A stretch of 17,028 bases of DNA from CAZYYO01 sp964650965 (GCA_964650965.1 CAZYYO010000053.1:1-17028), one strand, 5' to 3'; counted from the stretch's first letter, positions 7,602-15,125 are shown. Notes: a model not told the origin generated them from the letters alone. Made by a program: numbers and translations.

Positions 7602-8822
7602 CTACTTACTGCATACTGCGCACTCCATCTCATCCAAGGAATACTGAAGACATATCTGGTTACAATATTGCTGTTGATAATAACAGTTCTCAATACGTTT
7701 CATTACCTTCTGTGCCATTTCATATCCACAATCCGGCAGCATCACAATATACTGAGAATGGCTGTATTTGGATATGACATCTCCTGCCCGAAGCTGCTTT
7801 AACAGCACATGTCCTAGCTGCTCCATTCCATAATTCAAGAATTTTCGATATGCTATGGTTCCAGATGGAATATCACGAGCCGCTGATACGGTAATTAATG
7901 ACAGATAGGTAGTTACTCCCAGACGTCTGGCTCTTCGCTGCTCCATCTGACATGTTTTCTTAAATACTCCATATTCATACAGTAAGGCTCCTGGTCGGTC
8001 CTCTTCCAATAAATCCTGCTTTATGACACGAACGCTTTTAGCTTTCACATGATTCTGCTTTAGCAGCTGGCTGTATATTTCCTTTAGTTCTCTGGATGGT
8101 TCTACCCCCAGCTCCTTATACAGGATGCTGGCTGCTCTGTGATACAATTCATCCGCCAGCTGATATTTCTTCTGATAGCTTAATGCCTTAATATAGCTGC
8201 AATACAAGCCTTCATCCAGGTTATCAATTTCCAAAGCTTCCTTGCACAGCTGATCCATCAGTTCATATTTTTCCTGCTGCTCCAAAATCTGTGCAGCGGC
8301 TTTTACACTAGATAGGAACATAGAATGATAGTATGTTCCTAGTGTTGCAATCCAATATTCCTCTGACAGGTTTGGAAGAAATACTCCTTTATACAAATGC
8401 AGACCTCGCGTGTACCGCTCTAGCATTTCCTGTTGGCTTTCTTCCTCCTCTACTCCTTTTATGGACTCTTCGAACAATTCCGCATCTGTATCCACTGCAA
8501 TCTGTGAATTCCATTGATAACAACCTCTTCCTGTAAGAATAAATTCTTCCTGCGGCCAATGTTCCTTCATAATGTTTCTCATTCGGTAAATTAAATTTTT
8601 CAAAGCTCCTCCAGGATTTTTACTTTCGTCATCCTTCCACAAAGCTTCTACTAATTCTCTGGTGGTAATTTCTTTCTTACGATGTACAAGAAAATATACC
8701 AATAGTCTGGTAAGCATTTCTGACCGTAAGTCTTCTTCATCTATGCTCTGTCCCTTCCATGTGATGGATAAGTGACCAAACATCTGTACATATAATCTGT
8801 CTGATAGATGATTTGTACTCAT
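7602..8822 (-). CDS. BTAD/SARP-like transcriptional regulator with degenerate GGDEF-like tail
   Basis: This is a 406-aa putative DNA-binding activator. Residues about 8-105 form an OmpR-type winged helix (VQMFGHLSITWKG, LLVYFLVHRKKEITTRELVE, ALKNLIYRMRN). Residues about 115-265 form the helical bacterial transcriptional activation domain (ELFEESIKG, LEIDNLDEGLYCSYIKAL, ELGVEPSRELKEIYSQLLKQ), as in AfsR/SARP-type regulators. Residues about 275-395 resemble a diguanylate cyclase fold: LRAGDVISKYSHSQYIVMLPD aligns with the family pattern R-x-GD-x-x-x-RYGGDEF-x-x-LLP, but the GGDEF signature is replaced by SHSQY, so catalysis is very unlikely. It may act as a sensor or dimerisation unit. It lies inside the surface-protein operon between the InlB-type and vWA genes, so it probably controls that operon. 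The start ATG at 8822 follows AGGGGA. Confidence 0.85.
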   Translation of the reverse strand: MSTNHLSDRLYVQMFGHLSITWKGQSIDEEDLRSEMLTRLLVYFLVHRKKEITTRELVEALWKDDESKNPGGALKNLIYRMRNIMKEHWPQEEFILTGRGCYQWNSQIAVDTDAELFEESIKGVEEEESQQEMLERYTRGLHLYKGVFLPNLSEEYWIATLGTYYHSMFLSSVKAAAQILEQQEKYELMDQLCKEALEIDNLDEGLYCSYIKALSYQKKYQLADELYHRAASILYKELGVEPSRELKEIYSQLLKQNHVKAKSVRVIKQDLLEEDRPGALLYEYGVFKKTCQMEQRRARRLGVTTYLSLITVSAARDIPSGTIAYRKFLNYGMEQLGHVLLKQLRAGDVISKYSHSQYIVMLPDCGYEMAQKVMKRIENCYYQQQYCNQICLQYSLDEMECAVCSK

Positions 8823-8929
8823 AGATTTCCCCTATTTCATTGTGATTAGTAAAAGTGACTTGTAAAAAAGTTCCTCCCTTATTTTACATTTCTCCCCATA
8901 TTTATTTCGCAAATTTTGCCGATAACCTG

Positions 8930-9823
8930 TTACTTTTTCATTTTCCTTACTGCGAAAATAACACCTCCAACAATGACCAGAAGTACAACCAGCCCAATAA
9001 TCCAGGGTAAATAAGGATTCCCTAATATGGTAAGTGCCTGTGGAACATTTTCATCCGGTACCTGAACCACATCATCCGGCAGCTCCTGATTCTCCAGCGG
9101 CGTAGGTTCATCACTGGCAATTACCTCTCCTGCTCCTGCTTCTGCAGCAGCTGCCGCCTCATCTGCTGCTGGCGTAACAGCTCCTGGTGCAGCTCCACCG
9201 CCTCCAGCTGCAGCTGTCGTCTGAGGCAGCACAACCGTGGTAACCGTAGTTCCACCAGGAAGCACAACGGTTTCCGTAATAATCTCACGTCCTGGAACAT
9301 TTAATGGAGTGTAGATAAATGTAATCTCGTTGTTCTTATCTAATGTCTTAATTGCAGCATCTACACCATAGCCCTCCATCTCCAGTGCAGCCTCTGTTAC
9401 TGCTGCCCCTGCCTGTGTTGTTACTACCTTGGGGGTTAATAATTGATTGCCATAGATATCCACATAATTTACCTGATACACCGCTTCATCAATGATGCGG
9501 GCATATTGAGCTACCAATGTGGTCTTATTGGTAATGGTAATGGTTCCCTGATTAGGAGACCATCCTGTAAAATAGTATCCTCTTTCCGGAGATATCAGGT
9601 ACTGATACGTATCGGTATGAATGGTATCCATGTATGGCACCATTGTAGTCAGACTCTTATCGCCGGAAATCAGAGTTCCATGAGATCCTGCACGAAATAT
9701 TACCTGATAGGACTTCACTCCTGCTCCGTAGCTGGTAATGGGAACCATCATAGTAATGATAAGTACCGTTAACATGAAAATAACAGGGATTCTCTTATGT
9801 CGTTTTTCCTTCCATCTACTCAT
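8930..9823 (-). CDS. Membrane-anchored surface protein with InlB-type repeat and MucBP-like domain
   Basis: A 297-aa exported protein with an N-terminal signal segment after KRHKR (VIFMLTVLIITMMVPITSYG). Residues about 36-110 match the InlB/Listeria-Bacteroides repeat pattern (YQVIFRAGSHG, then GYYFTGWSPNQ and TTLVAQYARI). Residues about 115-175 resemble a MucBP-type beta domain (YQVNYVDIYGNQL to EITFIYTPL). A low-complexity stalk rich in Ala, Gly, Pro and acidic residues follows. The protein ends with a hydrophobic span (LPWIIGLVVLLVIVGGVIFA) and RKMKK, so it is probably anchored in the membrane; no clear LPXTG is seen before the span. The gene overlaps the preceding one by 8 bases. It is probably a wall-spanning structural or adhesive partner of the other operon products. 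Confidence 0.83.
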   Translation of the reverse strand: MSRWKEKRHKRIPVIFMLTVLIITMMVPITSYGAGVKSYQVIFRAGSHGTLISGDKSLTTMVPYMDTIHTDTYQYLISPERGYYFTGWSPNQGTITITNKTTLVAQYARIIDEAVYQVNYVDIYGNQLLTPKVVTTQAGAAVTEAALEMEGYGVDAAIKTLDKNNEITFIYTPLNVPGREIITETVVLPGGTTVTTVVLPQTTAAAGGGGAAPGAVTPAADEAAAAAEAGAGEVIASDEPTPLENQELPDDVVQVPDENVPQALTILGNPYLPWIIGLVVLLVIVGGVIFAVRKMKK

Positions 9824-10553
9824 CTTTTCTGCCCTCTTTTTCGATCTCCTGTCTCACCTGTTTTCTTCGAATAAATAAGAATATTCCACCAGCTCCTGCA
9901 ATAAGTGCCAGACAAAACACCATCATGTATGGCAGCACATCTCCTGTTCTAACAACATTTATCACATGACTGGCAGTGCCTGTAATATAATCTATAACAC
10001 GAATTGGCGGATAGCTTGCCAGGGTATCTGCCATAAAGGTCAACTGAATCGTTCCCTGCTGTTCCATATAAGTATTATCTGCAGAATCTCCGTCCAGGCT
10101 TAAGGTTATTGTAATATCAACCTTCTCCCCTTTACTTAAGGTGTCCAACAGAATCTGATTATCCGAAGTAAGATACTCTGCCCCTACCGATATATTATCT
10201 GCTCGGCTTCCACCTCCAATAACTGCTGCAAAAAAAGGGGAAGTCTCTTTTCCCTTGGTAATCGTAAAATCATAAATTGCGTTCTTGCTTCCGCTGGCGG
10301 CTATATTTTCTAATATCTCGCCGCTGATATAAAATTTCATGCTTTCTGCACTGCTGTTCTCCAGAGAAAGGGTCATACTCCTGGTTTCTCCCGGGCGAAT
10401 CCCATCAAATTCATCTCCGGATACATTGGTAACAAAATTTTGGGCATTTTCTTCATATACAATGGAGCCTGATTCTGCTGCCATCACACTGGCTGCCTGA
10501 GACAGCCCCAGAAGCAATGCAGTAAGACAAACCATTATCTTAATTTTCTTCAT
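9816..10553 (-). CDS. Exported beta-rich membrane-anchored protein, possible fibre anchor
   Basis: A 245-aa protein with a clear signal peptide (MKKIKIMVCLTALLLGLSQA, cleavage after VMAAE). The extracellular part (SGSIVYEENAQNFVTNVSGD, then FDGIRPGETRSMTLSLENSS) looks like the strand pattern of CalY/TasA-type or pilin-like modules. Near the C-terminus VVRTGDVLPY precedes a hydrophobic span and RRKQVRQE. VRTGD resembles the TGD core of shortened sorting signals, but it is not a full LPXTG, so sortase processing is only a possibility. The frame is open from 10646, but the ATG at 10553 has GAAGGAGTGAAT upstream and begins a standard signal peptide, so it is preferred. It lies 43 bases after the TasA/CalY-like gene and overlaps the next gene by 8 bases. 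I do not assign a named family. Confidence 0.78.
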   Translation of the reverse strand: MKKIKIMVCLTALLLGLSQAASVMAAESGSIVYEENAQNFVTNVSGDEFDGIRPGETRSMTLSLENSSAESMKFYISGEILENIAASGSKNAIYDFTITKGKETSPFFAAVIGGGSRADNISVGAEYLTSDNQILLDTLSKGEKVDITITLSLDGDSADNTYMEQQGTIQLTFMADTLASYPPIRVIDYITGTASHVINVVRTGDVLPYMMVFCLALIAGAGGIFLFIRRKQVRQEIEKEGRKDE

Positions 10554-10596
10554 ATTCACTCCTTCATGTTCATGTCTCGTCTTAACGAAACCTCCC

Positions 10597-11280
10597 TTAC
10601 TGATTGGTAACGGACGTAATAGTCCCATCATCCTGGAAGGTGGCACTCACACCCCATTCTGCCAGCATGGCGGCCTGCGGTGCGTACGCCTGAATGGCAT
10701 CCGCTGAAAATAACAGCTGTGCAGACAAGTTGGCATATGCATTGCTGTTTTCATTTATTTCCTGTTTCAGAATACTAAGCTCTTCCATGACATTTGCGGT
10801 GCTCTCTCCTGGTGCCAGCGGTTTCACATAATAACATTCCAGGACTTCATCATCCCCTGTCTCTTCCGCTCCTCGAATCAGCCAGCCTGCTTCGCTTAGC
10901 ACTTGAATGGTTTTAGGTGAGATCGATGCATCAAATATTTTTTCTTCGTCCATGAACCAGCTGCGATTAATCAGCACTCTTACATAGCAATCCTGCGTTC
11001 CGGTATTTTGAACCCAGATGCTGTCCTCTATAATATCTCCCGGCTGTACGGCTTTTCGTATCATAAGCTCCTGCTGATTTTGCTTTTCCATCCCCATTGT
11101 CTGTGCAACAGGAAGTATTTTTTCTTCCAATGTATCTTCACACAGCTGAATTTCCACTTTCCCTGTACGCACCTGATGCTTGGTGGATGCAGACGCAATC
11201 GTTGCTGCATATGTAATTCCAACAGCACCTAGCAGAAGGATTGTGGACACAGCCAGTATTACCTTTCCTCTTTTTTTCAT
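10597..11280 (-). CDS. TasA/CalY-like secreted protein with SipW-type signal peptide
   Basis: The first gene of the operon encodes 227 aa. Its leader, MKKRGKVILAVSTILLLGAV followed by GITYAAT, resembles the signal peptides processed by SipW-type signal peptidases, in which a G-x-TYA segment precedes cleavage. The mature part starts with strands typical of TasA/CalY/camelysin proteins: VRTGKVEIQLCED, then the AVQPGDIIEDSIWVQNTGTQ segment, where PG-x-x-x-x-x-x-x-V-x-N-x-G is a recurring feature of the family. There is no C-terminal membrane span, so it is probably released or polymerised. TasA proteins form extracellular fibres in biofilms; a similar role here is inferred. No SipW gene lies in the window. 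The ATG at 11280 follows AAGGAG at good spacing. Confidence 0.75.
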   Translation of the reverse strand: MKKRGKVILAVSTILLLGAVGITYAATIASASTKHQVRTGKVEIQLCEDTLEEKILPVAQTMGMEKQNQQELMIRKAVQPGDIIEDSIWVQNTGTQDCYVRVLINRSWFMDEEKIFDASISPKTIQVLSEAGWLIRGAEETGDDEVLECYYVKPLAPGESTANVMEELSILKQEINENSNAYANLSAQLLFSADAIQAYAPQAAMLAEWGVSATFQDDGTITSVTNQ

Positions 11281-11334
11281 AATCTAGACTCCTTCTTGAG
11301 ACAGCTTCCATTGGTTCCAGCATTTCTCAGACTC

Positions 11335-11386
11335 ATTATATTTTCCTATGGTCACATGAAAGTCACACGAAAATATTTCCATGTGA
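11335..11386 (-). promoter_or_regulatory. Activator-type promoter with 11-bp-spaced heptamers (candidate BTAD operator)
   Basis: On the minus strand a TATAAT box (11335-11340) has no recognisable -35 box at the right distance (ACTTTC at 11358-11363). Instead two heptamers, CGTGTGA (11363-11369) and CATGTGA (11352-11358), repeat with an 11-bp period and end 11 bp before the -10 box. A third copy in inverse orientation lies at 11380-11386. SARP-family activators (ActII-ORF4, DnrI, AfsR) are known to bind direct heptamers at 11-bp steps over the -35 region. The operon driven from here encodes a BTAD regulator, so this is a plausible autoregulatory site. Confidence 0.55.
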
Positions 11387-11473
11387 TTCTTCTTTTTCTC
11401 TTCTCTTTTTGATTTTCTTATGCTATTGTAAAATTATTCCGGTAGGATTTCAGATAATATAAAGGAGCCTTGT

Positions 11474-12436
11474 ATGATGCCTAGAAGAAATCTCCGGTGT
11501 CATATTATGCTGTTGTTAGGATGCGTCGCTCTCCTGTTTTATGGGTGCTCACCGGGAGACGCCAATAACTCCTCTGCGGCGAAGCCCTCTACCGATTCCA
11601 ACAGTTCATCCCTGCGGGACAATACCCCCAGGTGCCTGATTCCAGAAGCCCCTGGGAAAGTAACCTACGGTAATACTTATGGAACCATCGATGCCTCCTG
11701 CTGTGAAAACGGCTACATCATGTTTCAATACTATGGCACCAATGAAAAAGTAAAATTTCAAATACGAATGCCAGATCAGACCACATGTACTTATCTGGTA
11801 ACTGATAAAAATTCTTACACAACCTATCCCCTCTCCGGTGGCAGCGGGGATTATACCTTTTATGTGTTAGAATCCATTTCTTCCAAAAGTGATGCTTATG
11901 CCATTGCTTTTACCCAGACAGTTTCTGTCACCCTTACCAATGACAAACTACCTTTTCTATATCCCAACCATTATGTAAATTTCACCCCGGATTCTGCTTT
12001 GGTGGCAAAAGCCCGTGAACTTGCCTCAGGCAGTACCTGTGACCTGGATGTAGTGGAACAGATTTATTCCTATGTGATTACCAATATTACTTACGACCAT
12101 AAGAAGGCCCGTAATGTTGCCTATGGCTATACGCCAAATCCAGATGAAACCCTTGCCAGTGGGGAAGGCATCTGCTTCGATTACGCATCTCTTATGAGCG
12201 GTATGCTCCGTTCCCAAGGCATTCCTACCCGATTGGTGGTAGGTTATGCAGGGGAAACCTACCATGCCTGGATTAGCTGCTATGTGGATGAAATTGGATG
12301 GGTGGATGATATCATTCAATTTGATGGAAGCTCCTGGACAATGATGGACCCAACGCTGGCCGCTTCCAATGCCAAGAACAAGGTGAAGGATTATCTGCAG
12401 GATGAAAGTCATTATCATATAAAATACCTCTACTAG
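11474..12436 (+). CDS. Lipoprotein with transglutaminase-like cysteine protease fold
   Basis: A 320-aa exported lipoprotein. A hydrophobic leader ends in the lipobox LFYGC with Cys25 as the lipid attachment site, followed by a Ser-rich linker. Residues about 185-310 form a transglutaminase-like core: GEGICFDYASLMSGMLRSQG with Cys234, ETYHAWI with His264, and WTMMDPTLAA with Asp292, a complete catalytic triad. The region before it (about 45-165) is probably a beta-sandwich. The family includes proteases and crosslinking enzymes, and the sequence does not say which this is. The start ATG follows AAAGGAG. The gene is divergent from the surface-protein operon across about 190 bases and lies 94 bases upstream of the pilus-like cluster, so it could act on surface or pilus proteins; that is inference. 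Confidence 0.88.
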   Translation: MMPRRNLRCHIMLLLGCVALLFYGCSPGDANNSSAAKPSTDSNSSSLRDNTPRCLIPEAPGKVTYGNTYGTIDASCCENGYIMFQYYGTNEKVKFQIRMPDQTTCTYLVTDKNSYTTYPLSGGSGDYTFYVLESISSKSDAYAIAFTQTVSVTLTNDKLPFLYPNHYVNFTPDSALVAKARELASGSTCDLDVVEQIYSYVITNITYDHKKARNVAYGYTPNPDETLASGEGICFDYASLMSGMLRSQGIPTRLVVGYAGETYHAWISCYVDEIGWVDDIIQFDGSSWTMMDPTLAASNAKNKVKDYLQDESHYHIKYLY

Positions 12437-12494
12437 ATGCCCCGTAAGCAGTTTGTGCATCCTATGATGATATTTTCTTAAATTCAAGAAAGGA

Positions 12495-12522
12495 TTTACA
12501 GCAGTTTTCTATGCTGTATACA
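12495..12522 (+). promoter_or_regulatory. Candidate promoter overlapped by a 7-bp inverted repeat
   Basis: TTTACA (12495-12500) and TATACA (12517-12522) are spaced by 16 bp just before the pilC-like gene. A perfect inverted repeat, TACAGCA (12497-12503) with TGCTGTA (12512-12518), spans the two boxes, as an operator would. The predicted RNA start is within a few bases of the ATG at 12531, so a message from here would be nearly leaderless unless translation starts at the ATG at 12543. Confidence 0.45.
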
Positions 12523-12530
12523 TATAAGAG

Positions 12531-13574
12531 ATGAAGCGAGAAATGAAACAATTAAACAATCTTGAGACGGCGGCTTTCTCCCAGCAAATGGCAACGGTGT
12601 TAGGTGCCGGCATTTCTGCATATGAAGGACTTGTTCTTCTCCTAGAAGAAAGCGACATGCCCCAGGAGCAGGAAATATTAAGTCAAATGCTGCAGGCTTT
12701 GCAGGAAGGAAGCTCCCTAAGCCATGCCATGCAGATTACAACGGTATTTCCGGAATACTGTATTGCAATGTGCCATATAGGGGAAGAAACCGGTACGTTA
12801 GACCAGGTTATGCAGGCACTGACGGTGCACTATGAACAGCAGGATGCCATTGCTCGTTCCCTTCGAAATGCCATTATCTACCCCGCCATTATGACCGGTA
12901 TGATTCTCATTGTAATTCTCTTGCTGCTTACCCAGGTGATGCCGGTATTTCAGCAGGTCTTTGCTCAGTTAGGTCTTACTATGACAGGGGCTTCCCTGGG
13001 CTTTCTCATGCTTGGAAATACCTTAAGACAGTATGGATGGCTTCTTGGAATGATTCTTTTCCTTATGATTGGATTATGCCTGATGGCATTTACACCATAC
13101 GGAAAGCAGCGAATAATGAAGTGGACCTATCAGCTGTCTCCCCAAAAGAATCATTTTCAAAAAGAAGCCATCTATCAATTTACCTCCACTATGGCAATGA
13201 CCATAAAAAGTGGTCTCTCTGTTCCCCAGGGGATTGCGCTGTGTACCCCTTTGATAAAAAACCCACATTTTCTAAAACAGCTTCATATCTGCAGTGCTGC
13301 CATTACTCAGGGGATGGGATTAAGCGAAGCTATGATTCAACAGCATATGATTACCGGTCTTTCCGCCCGTATGCTGTCTCTGGCAGAGAAAACCGGAAAA
13401 ATGGATCAGGTATTATCGGATATTGCACGGAAATATCACGACGAAATCATAGAGGCACAAACTGGTAAAATTGCCCGGATTGAGCCCATTGTCATTATTA
13501 CACTGTCCCTTATGATTGGAGGTATCCTGATTGCTGTGATGCTTCCACTGTTAAACATACTATCAGGAATATAA
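12531..13574 (+). CDS. PilC/GspF-family inner-membrane platform protein
   Basis: This is the polytopic membrane platform of a type IV pilus or type II secretion-like machine, coupling the cytoplasmic ATPase to pilin movement. It shows two T2SF domains: residues about 12-135 (FSQQMATVLGAGISAYEGL, FPEYCIAMCHIGEETGTLDQ, LRNAIIYPAIM) and about 215-335 (STMAMTIKSGLSVPQGIAL, LSARMLSLAEKTGKMDQVL, EPIVIITLSLMIGGI). Membrane spans lie near 115-140, 165-188 and 315-342. The length of 347 aa is at the short end for the family (about 350-410), with little N-terminal extension. The ribosome site is weak. The next gene starts 3 bases after the stop. Confidence 0.92.
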   Translation: MKREMKQLNNLETAAFSQQMATVLGAGISAYEGLVLLLEESDMPQEQEILSQMLQALQEGSSLSHAMQITTVFPEYCIAMCHIGEETGTLDQVMQALTVHYEQQDAIARSLRNAIIYPAIMTGMILIVILLLLTQVMPVFQQVFAQLGLTMTGASLGFLMLGNTLRQYGWLLGMILFLMIGLCLMAFTPYGKQRIMKWTYQLSPQKNHFQKEAIYQFTSTMAMTIKSGLSVPQGIALCTPLIKNPHFLKQLHICSAAITQGMGLSEAMIQQHMITGLSARMLSLAEKTGKMDQVLSDIARKYHDEIIEAQTGKIARIEPIVIITLSLMIGGILIAVMLPLLNILSGI

Positions 13575-13577
13575 GAT

Positions 13578-13913
13578 ATGAAACGATTTTATGAAACCAA
13601 AAAGAAACCTCATAGATTACTTCCCACCATATCCATTCTTACCTTCGCATTGCTGCTTTTTTGCTTTGCTTACGGGCTGCGACAGATAGCAAAGGAAACC
13701 GAACGTAGCGGGCAGGTGCTACTAGAGCAGCATCTATGGCAGGAAATCGCTCTGTGCTATGCCTTAGAAGGGAAGTATCCTTCCAGTATAGATTACCTTC
13801 TAGCACACTATCCCATCTCCTATGATGCGAATCGCTATTATATTGGCTATGAGATTTATGGCAGCAATCTGTTGCCTGATGTAACTGTCATGAAGCGAGG
13901 TGAGGGATTCTAG
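13578..13913 (+). CDS. Small single-span protein of the pilus-like cluster
   Basis: A 111-aa protein with a basic N-terminus (MKRFYETKKKPHR), one hydrophobic segment (residues about 16-35, TISILTFALLLFCFAYGLRQ) and a Tyr-rich C-terminal domain. It has the general shape of a pseudopilin (LEQHLWQEIALCYALEGKYP after the helix recalls the region following a pilin helix), but it lacks the Gly before the helix and the Glu at +5 required for normal prepilin processing. It lies between the PilC/GspF and DUF4860-like genes. I do not recognise a named family. Confidence 0.7.
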   Translation: MKRFYETKKKPHRLLPTISILTFALLLFCFAYGLRQIAKETERSGQVLLEQHLWQEIALCYALEGKYPSSIDYLLAHYPISYDANRYYIGYEIYGSNLLPDVTVMKRGEGF

Positions 13914-13914
13914 T

Positions 13915-14418
13915 ATGAAATCGAACATGAAACGCCATGATATGCATATTTTATTTCCCATATTATTGCTGATACTGTATCTAGCTCTGGCATTTTCTGT
14001 GGTTGTCTATGCTTCCACCAGCTATGAAAAGCTGCAACGCTCCTCTGCCTCTACCAGCCAGGCCAATACTGCACTTGCCTATCTTGTGGAAAAATCCCAC
14101 CAGGGTCTGGCACAGGGTACGGTAGAGCTTACCTGGGTAGAGGGCATCCATTGCCTGAAGCTTCATGTACCCCAAGAGCACTATGCTACCTACATTTACC
14201 AGCAAAAGGATGCTCTCATGGAGCTGGTGGTATTGGATGATGCACAGGCATCACTGGCACAGGGCACTGGGATTCTGCAGATCACGTCACTTACCATGGA
14301 AGAGACAATGCCAGGGCTTCTATCCTTCACCTGCACCGATCCCCAGGGACACACCTATACCCGGGTAGTAAATTGCTCTGATAAGGAGGACGCTTATGAA
14401 ATTAGCACAAACCAATAA
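13915..14418 (+). CDS. DUF4860-like single-span protein of the pilus-like cluster
   Basis: A 167-aa protein with an N-terminal hydrophobic segment (IHILFPILL-like, residues about 11-35, MHILFPILLLILYLALAFSV) and an extracytoplasmic domain (ALAYLVEKSHQG, GIHCLKLHV, LLSFTCTDPQGHTYTRVVN). The pattern suggests DUF4860, often found beside PilT-type genes in Clostridia; that link is from memory and not checked. The frame is open from a GTG at 13900, but the ATG at 13915 has GAGGTGAGGG upstream and follows the previous stop by one base. It overlaps the next gene by 23 bases. A structural, pseudopilin-like role is inferred. Confidence 0.7.
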   Translation: MKSNMKRHDMHILFPILLLILYLALAFSVVVYASTSYEKLQRSSASTSQANTALAYLVEKSHQGLAQGTVELTWVEGIHCLKLHVPQEHYATYIYQQKDALMELVVLDDAQASLAQGTGILQITSLTMEETMPGLLSFTCTDPQGHTYTRVVNCSDKEDAYEISTNQ

Positions 14419-14830
14419 AAGCAGCACCTGGCTGCTGATGGAATTTATCCTGTGTCTTCTTATTTTCGGTCTATGCTCTACGGTATGTATTCAGGTATTT
14501 GCCAAGGCCCATGTAATGGAGCAGGACAGCAGCCAGCAGCTGCAAAGTGTCAATGTGATTACCAGTCTGGCAGAATCCATGTCTCAGGAGACAGATTTAT
14601 CCGCCTATCTGACCAGAAGCTATGCTTCCGCTATGATCAAGTCAGAAGAACATTCCTACTGCATTTTCTACAATGAGGACTGGATGCCCTGTGCTAAGGA
14701 CACCGGTGTCTATCTTCTTACGATTACAGACAATGGAGCAGGGGAAGTTACATATGAAATGCTTCGGCAAACGGACAAACAGGTACTGTATACCTTAACT
14801 ACCAGCAGTCATCAAGGAGAAGCACAATGA
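14396..14830 (+). CDS. Pseudopilin-like protein with degenerate prepilin leader
   Basis: A 144-aa protein. The N-terminus MKLAQTNKSSTWLLMEFILC, continuing LLIFGLCSTVC, resembles a type IV prepilin: a short polar leader, then a hydrophobic helix containing a Glu at the place of the conserved E5. If that Glu is +5, the -1 residue is Thr where a prepilin peptidase normally needs Gly, so standard cleavage is doubtful. After the helix the pattern (AESMSQETDLSAYL, YCIFYNEDWMP, GVYLLTITDN) fits a small beta domain. AAGGAGG sits 6 bases before the ATG. It overlaps both neighbours and so is tightly coupled in the operon. Confidence 0.7.
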   Translation: MKLAQTNKSSTWLLMEFILCLLIFGLCSTVCIQVFAKAHVMEQDSSQQLQSVNVITSLAESMSQETDLSAYLTRSYASAMIKSEEHSYCIFYNEDWMPCAKDTGVYLLTITDNGAGEVTYEMLRQTDKQVLYTLTTSSHQGEAQ

Positions 14831-15090
14831 AAGAAAACAATACATCCATCTTCCATAAGGATATCTCTTATCCACTGATTCACGCAGGCTCCTGCCTTTT
14901 ATTAACATTACTTGCCTGCATGTGTCTGATTATTTTCTCCATGCTGTCCTTATCTCAGGCAATCATGGACAAGAACTACAGTGGCAGCTACGCAAGACAA
15001 GCCACTGCTTATTATCAGCAGCAGGACTCTGTACCAGCATCGGATTCCCAAGACTGGGAAAGTGATACCCAGATGCATCTTATGAAATAA
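14827..15090 (+). CDS. Small single-span membrane protein of the pilus-like cluster
   Basis: An 87-aa protein with a polar start, one hydrophobic segment (residues about 21-45, SCLLLTLLACMCLIIFSMLS) and a short polar tail rich in Gln, Ser and Asp. The start overlaps the previous stop as ATGA, and AAGGAG precedes it at good spacing. No family is recognised; position suggests an accessory or minor subunit of the pilus-like machine. Confidence 0.65.
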   Translation: MKENNTSIFHKDISYPLIHAGSCLLLTLLACMCLIIFSMLSLSQAIMDKNYSGSYARQATAYYQQQDSVPASDSQDWESDTQMHLMK

Positions 15091-15125
15091 CCGTTGTTCC
15101 GTACATATATGAGGTGATAAAACTT

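Noticed and set aside
8823..8929. Separate promoter for the BTAD gene
   Set aside because: The 107-base gap has AT-rich strings and a GGGAGG, but no convincing paired -35/-10 boxes and no repeat like that at 11352-11369.
12026..12487. Minus-strand open frame of 153 codons over the transglutaminase gene
   Set aside because: It is antisense to the catalytic core, whose triad is intact, so the plus-strand gene explains the sequence.
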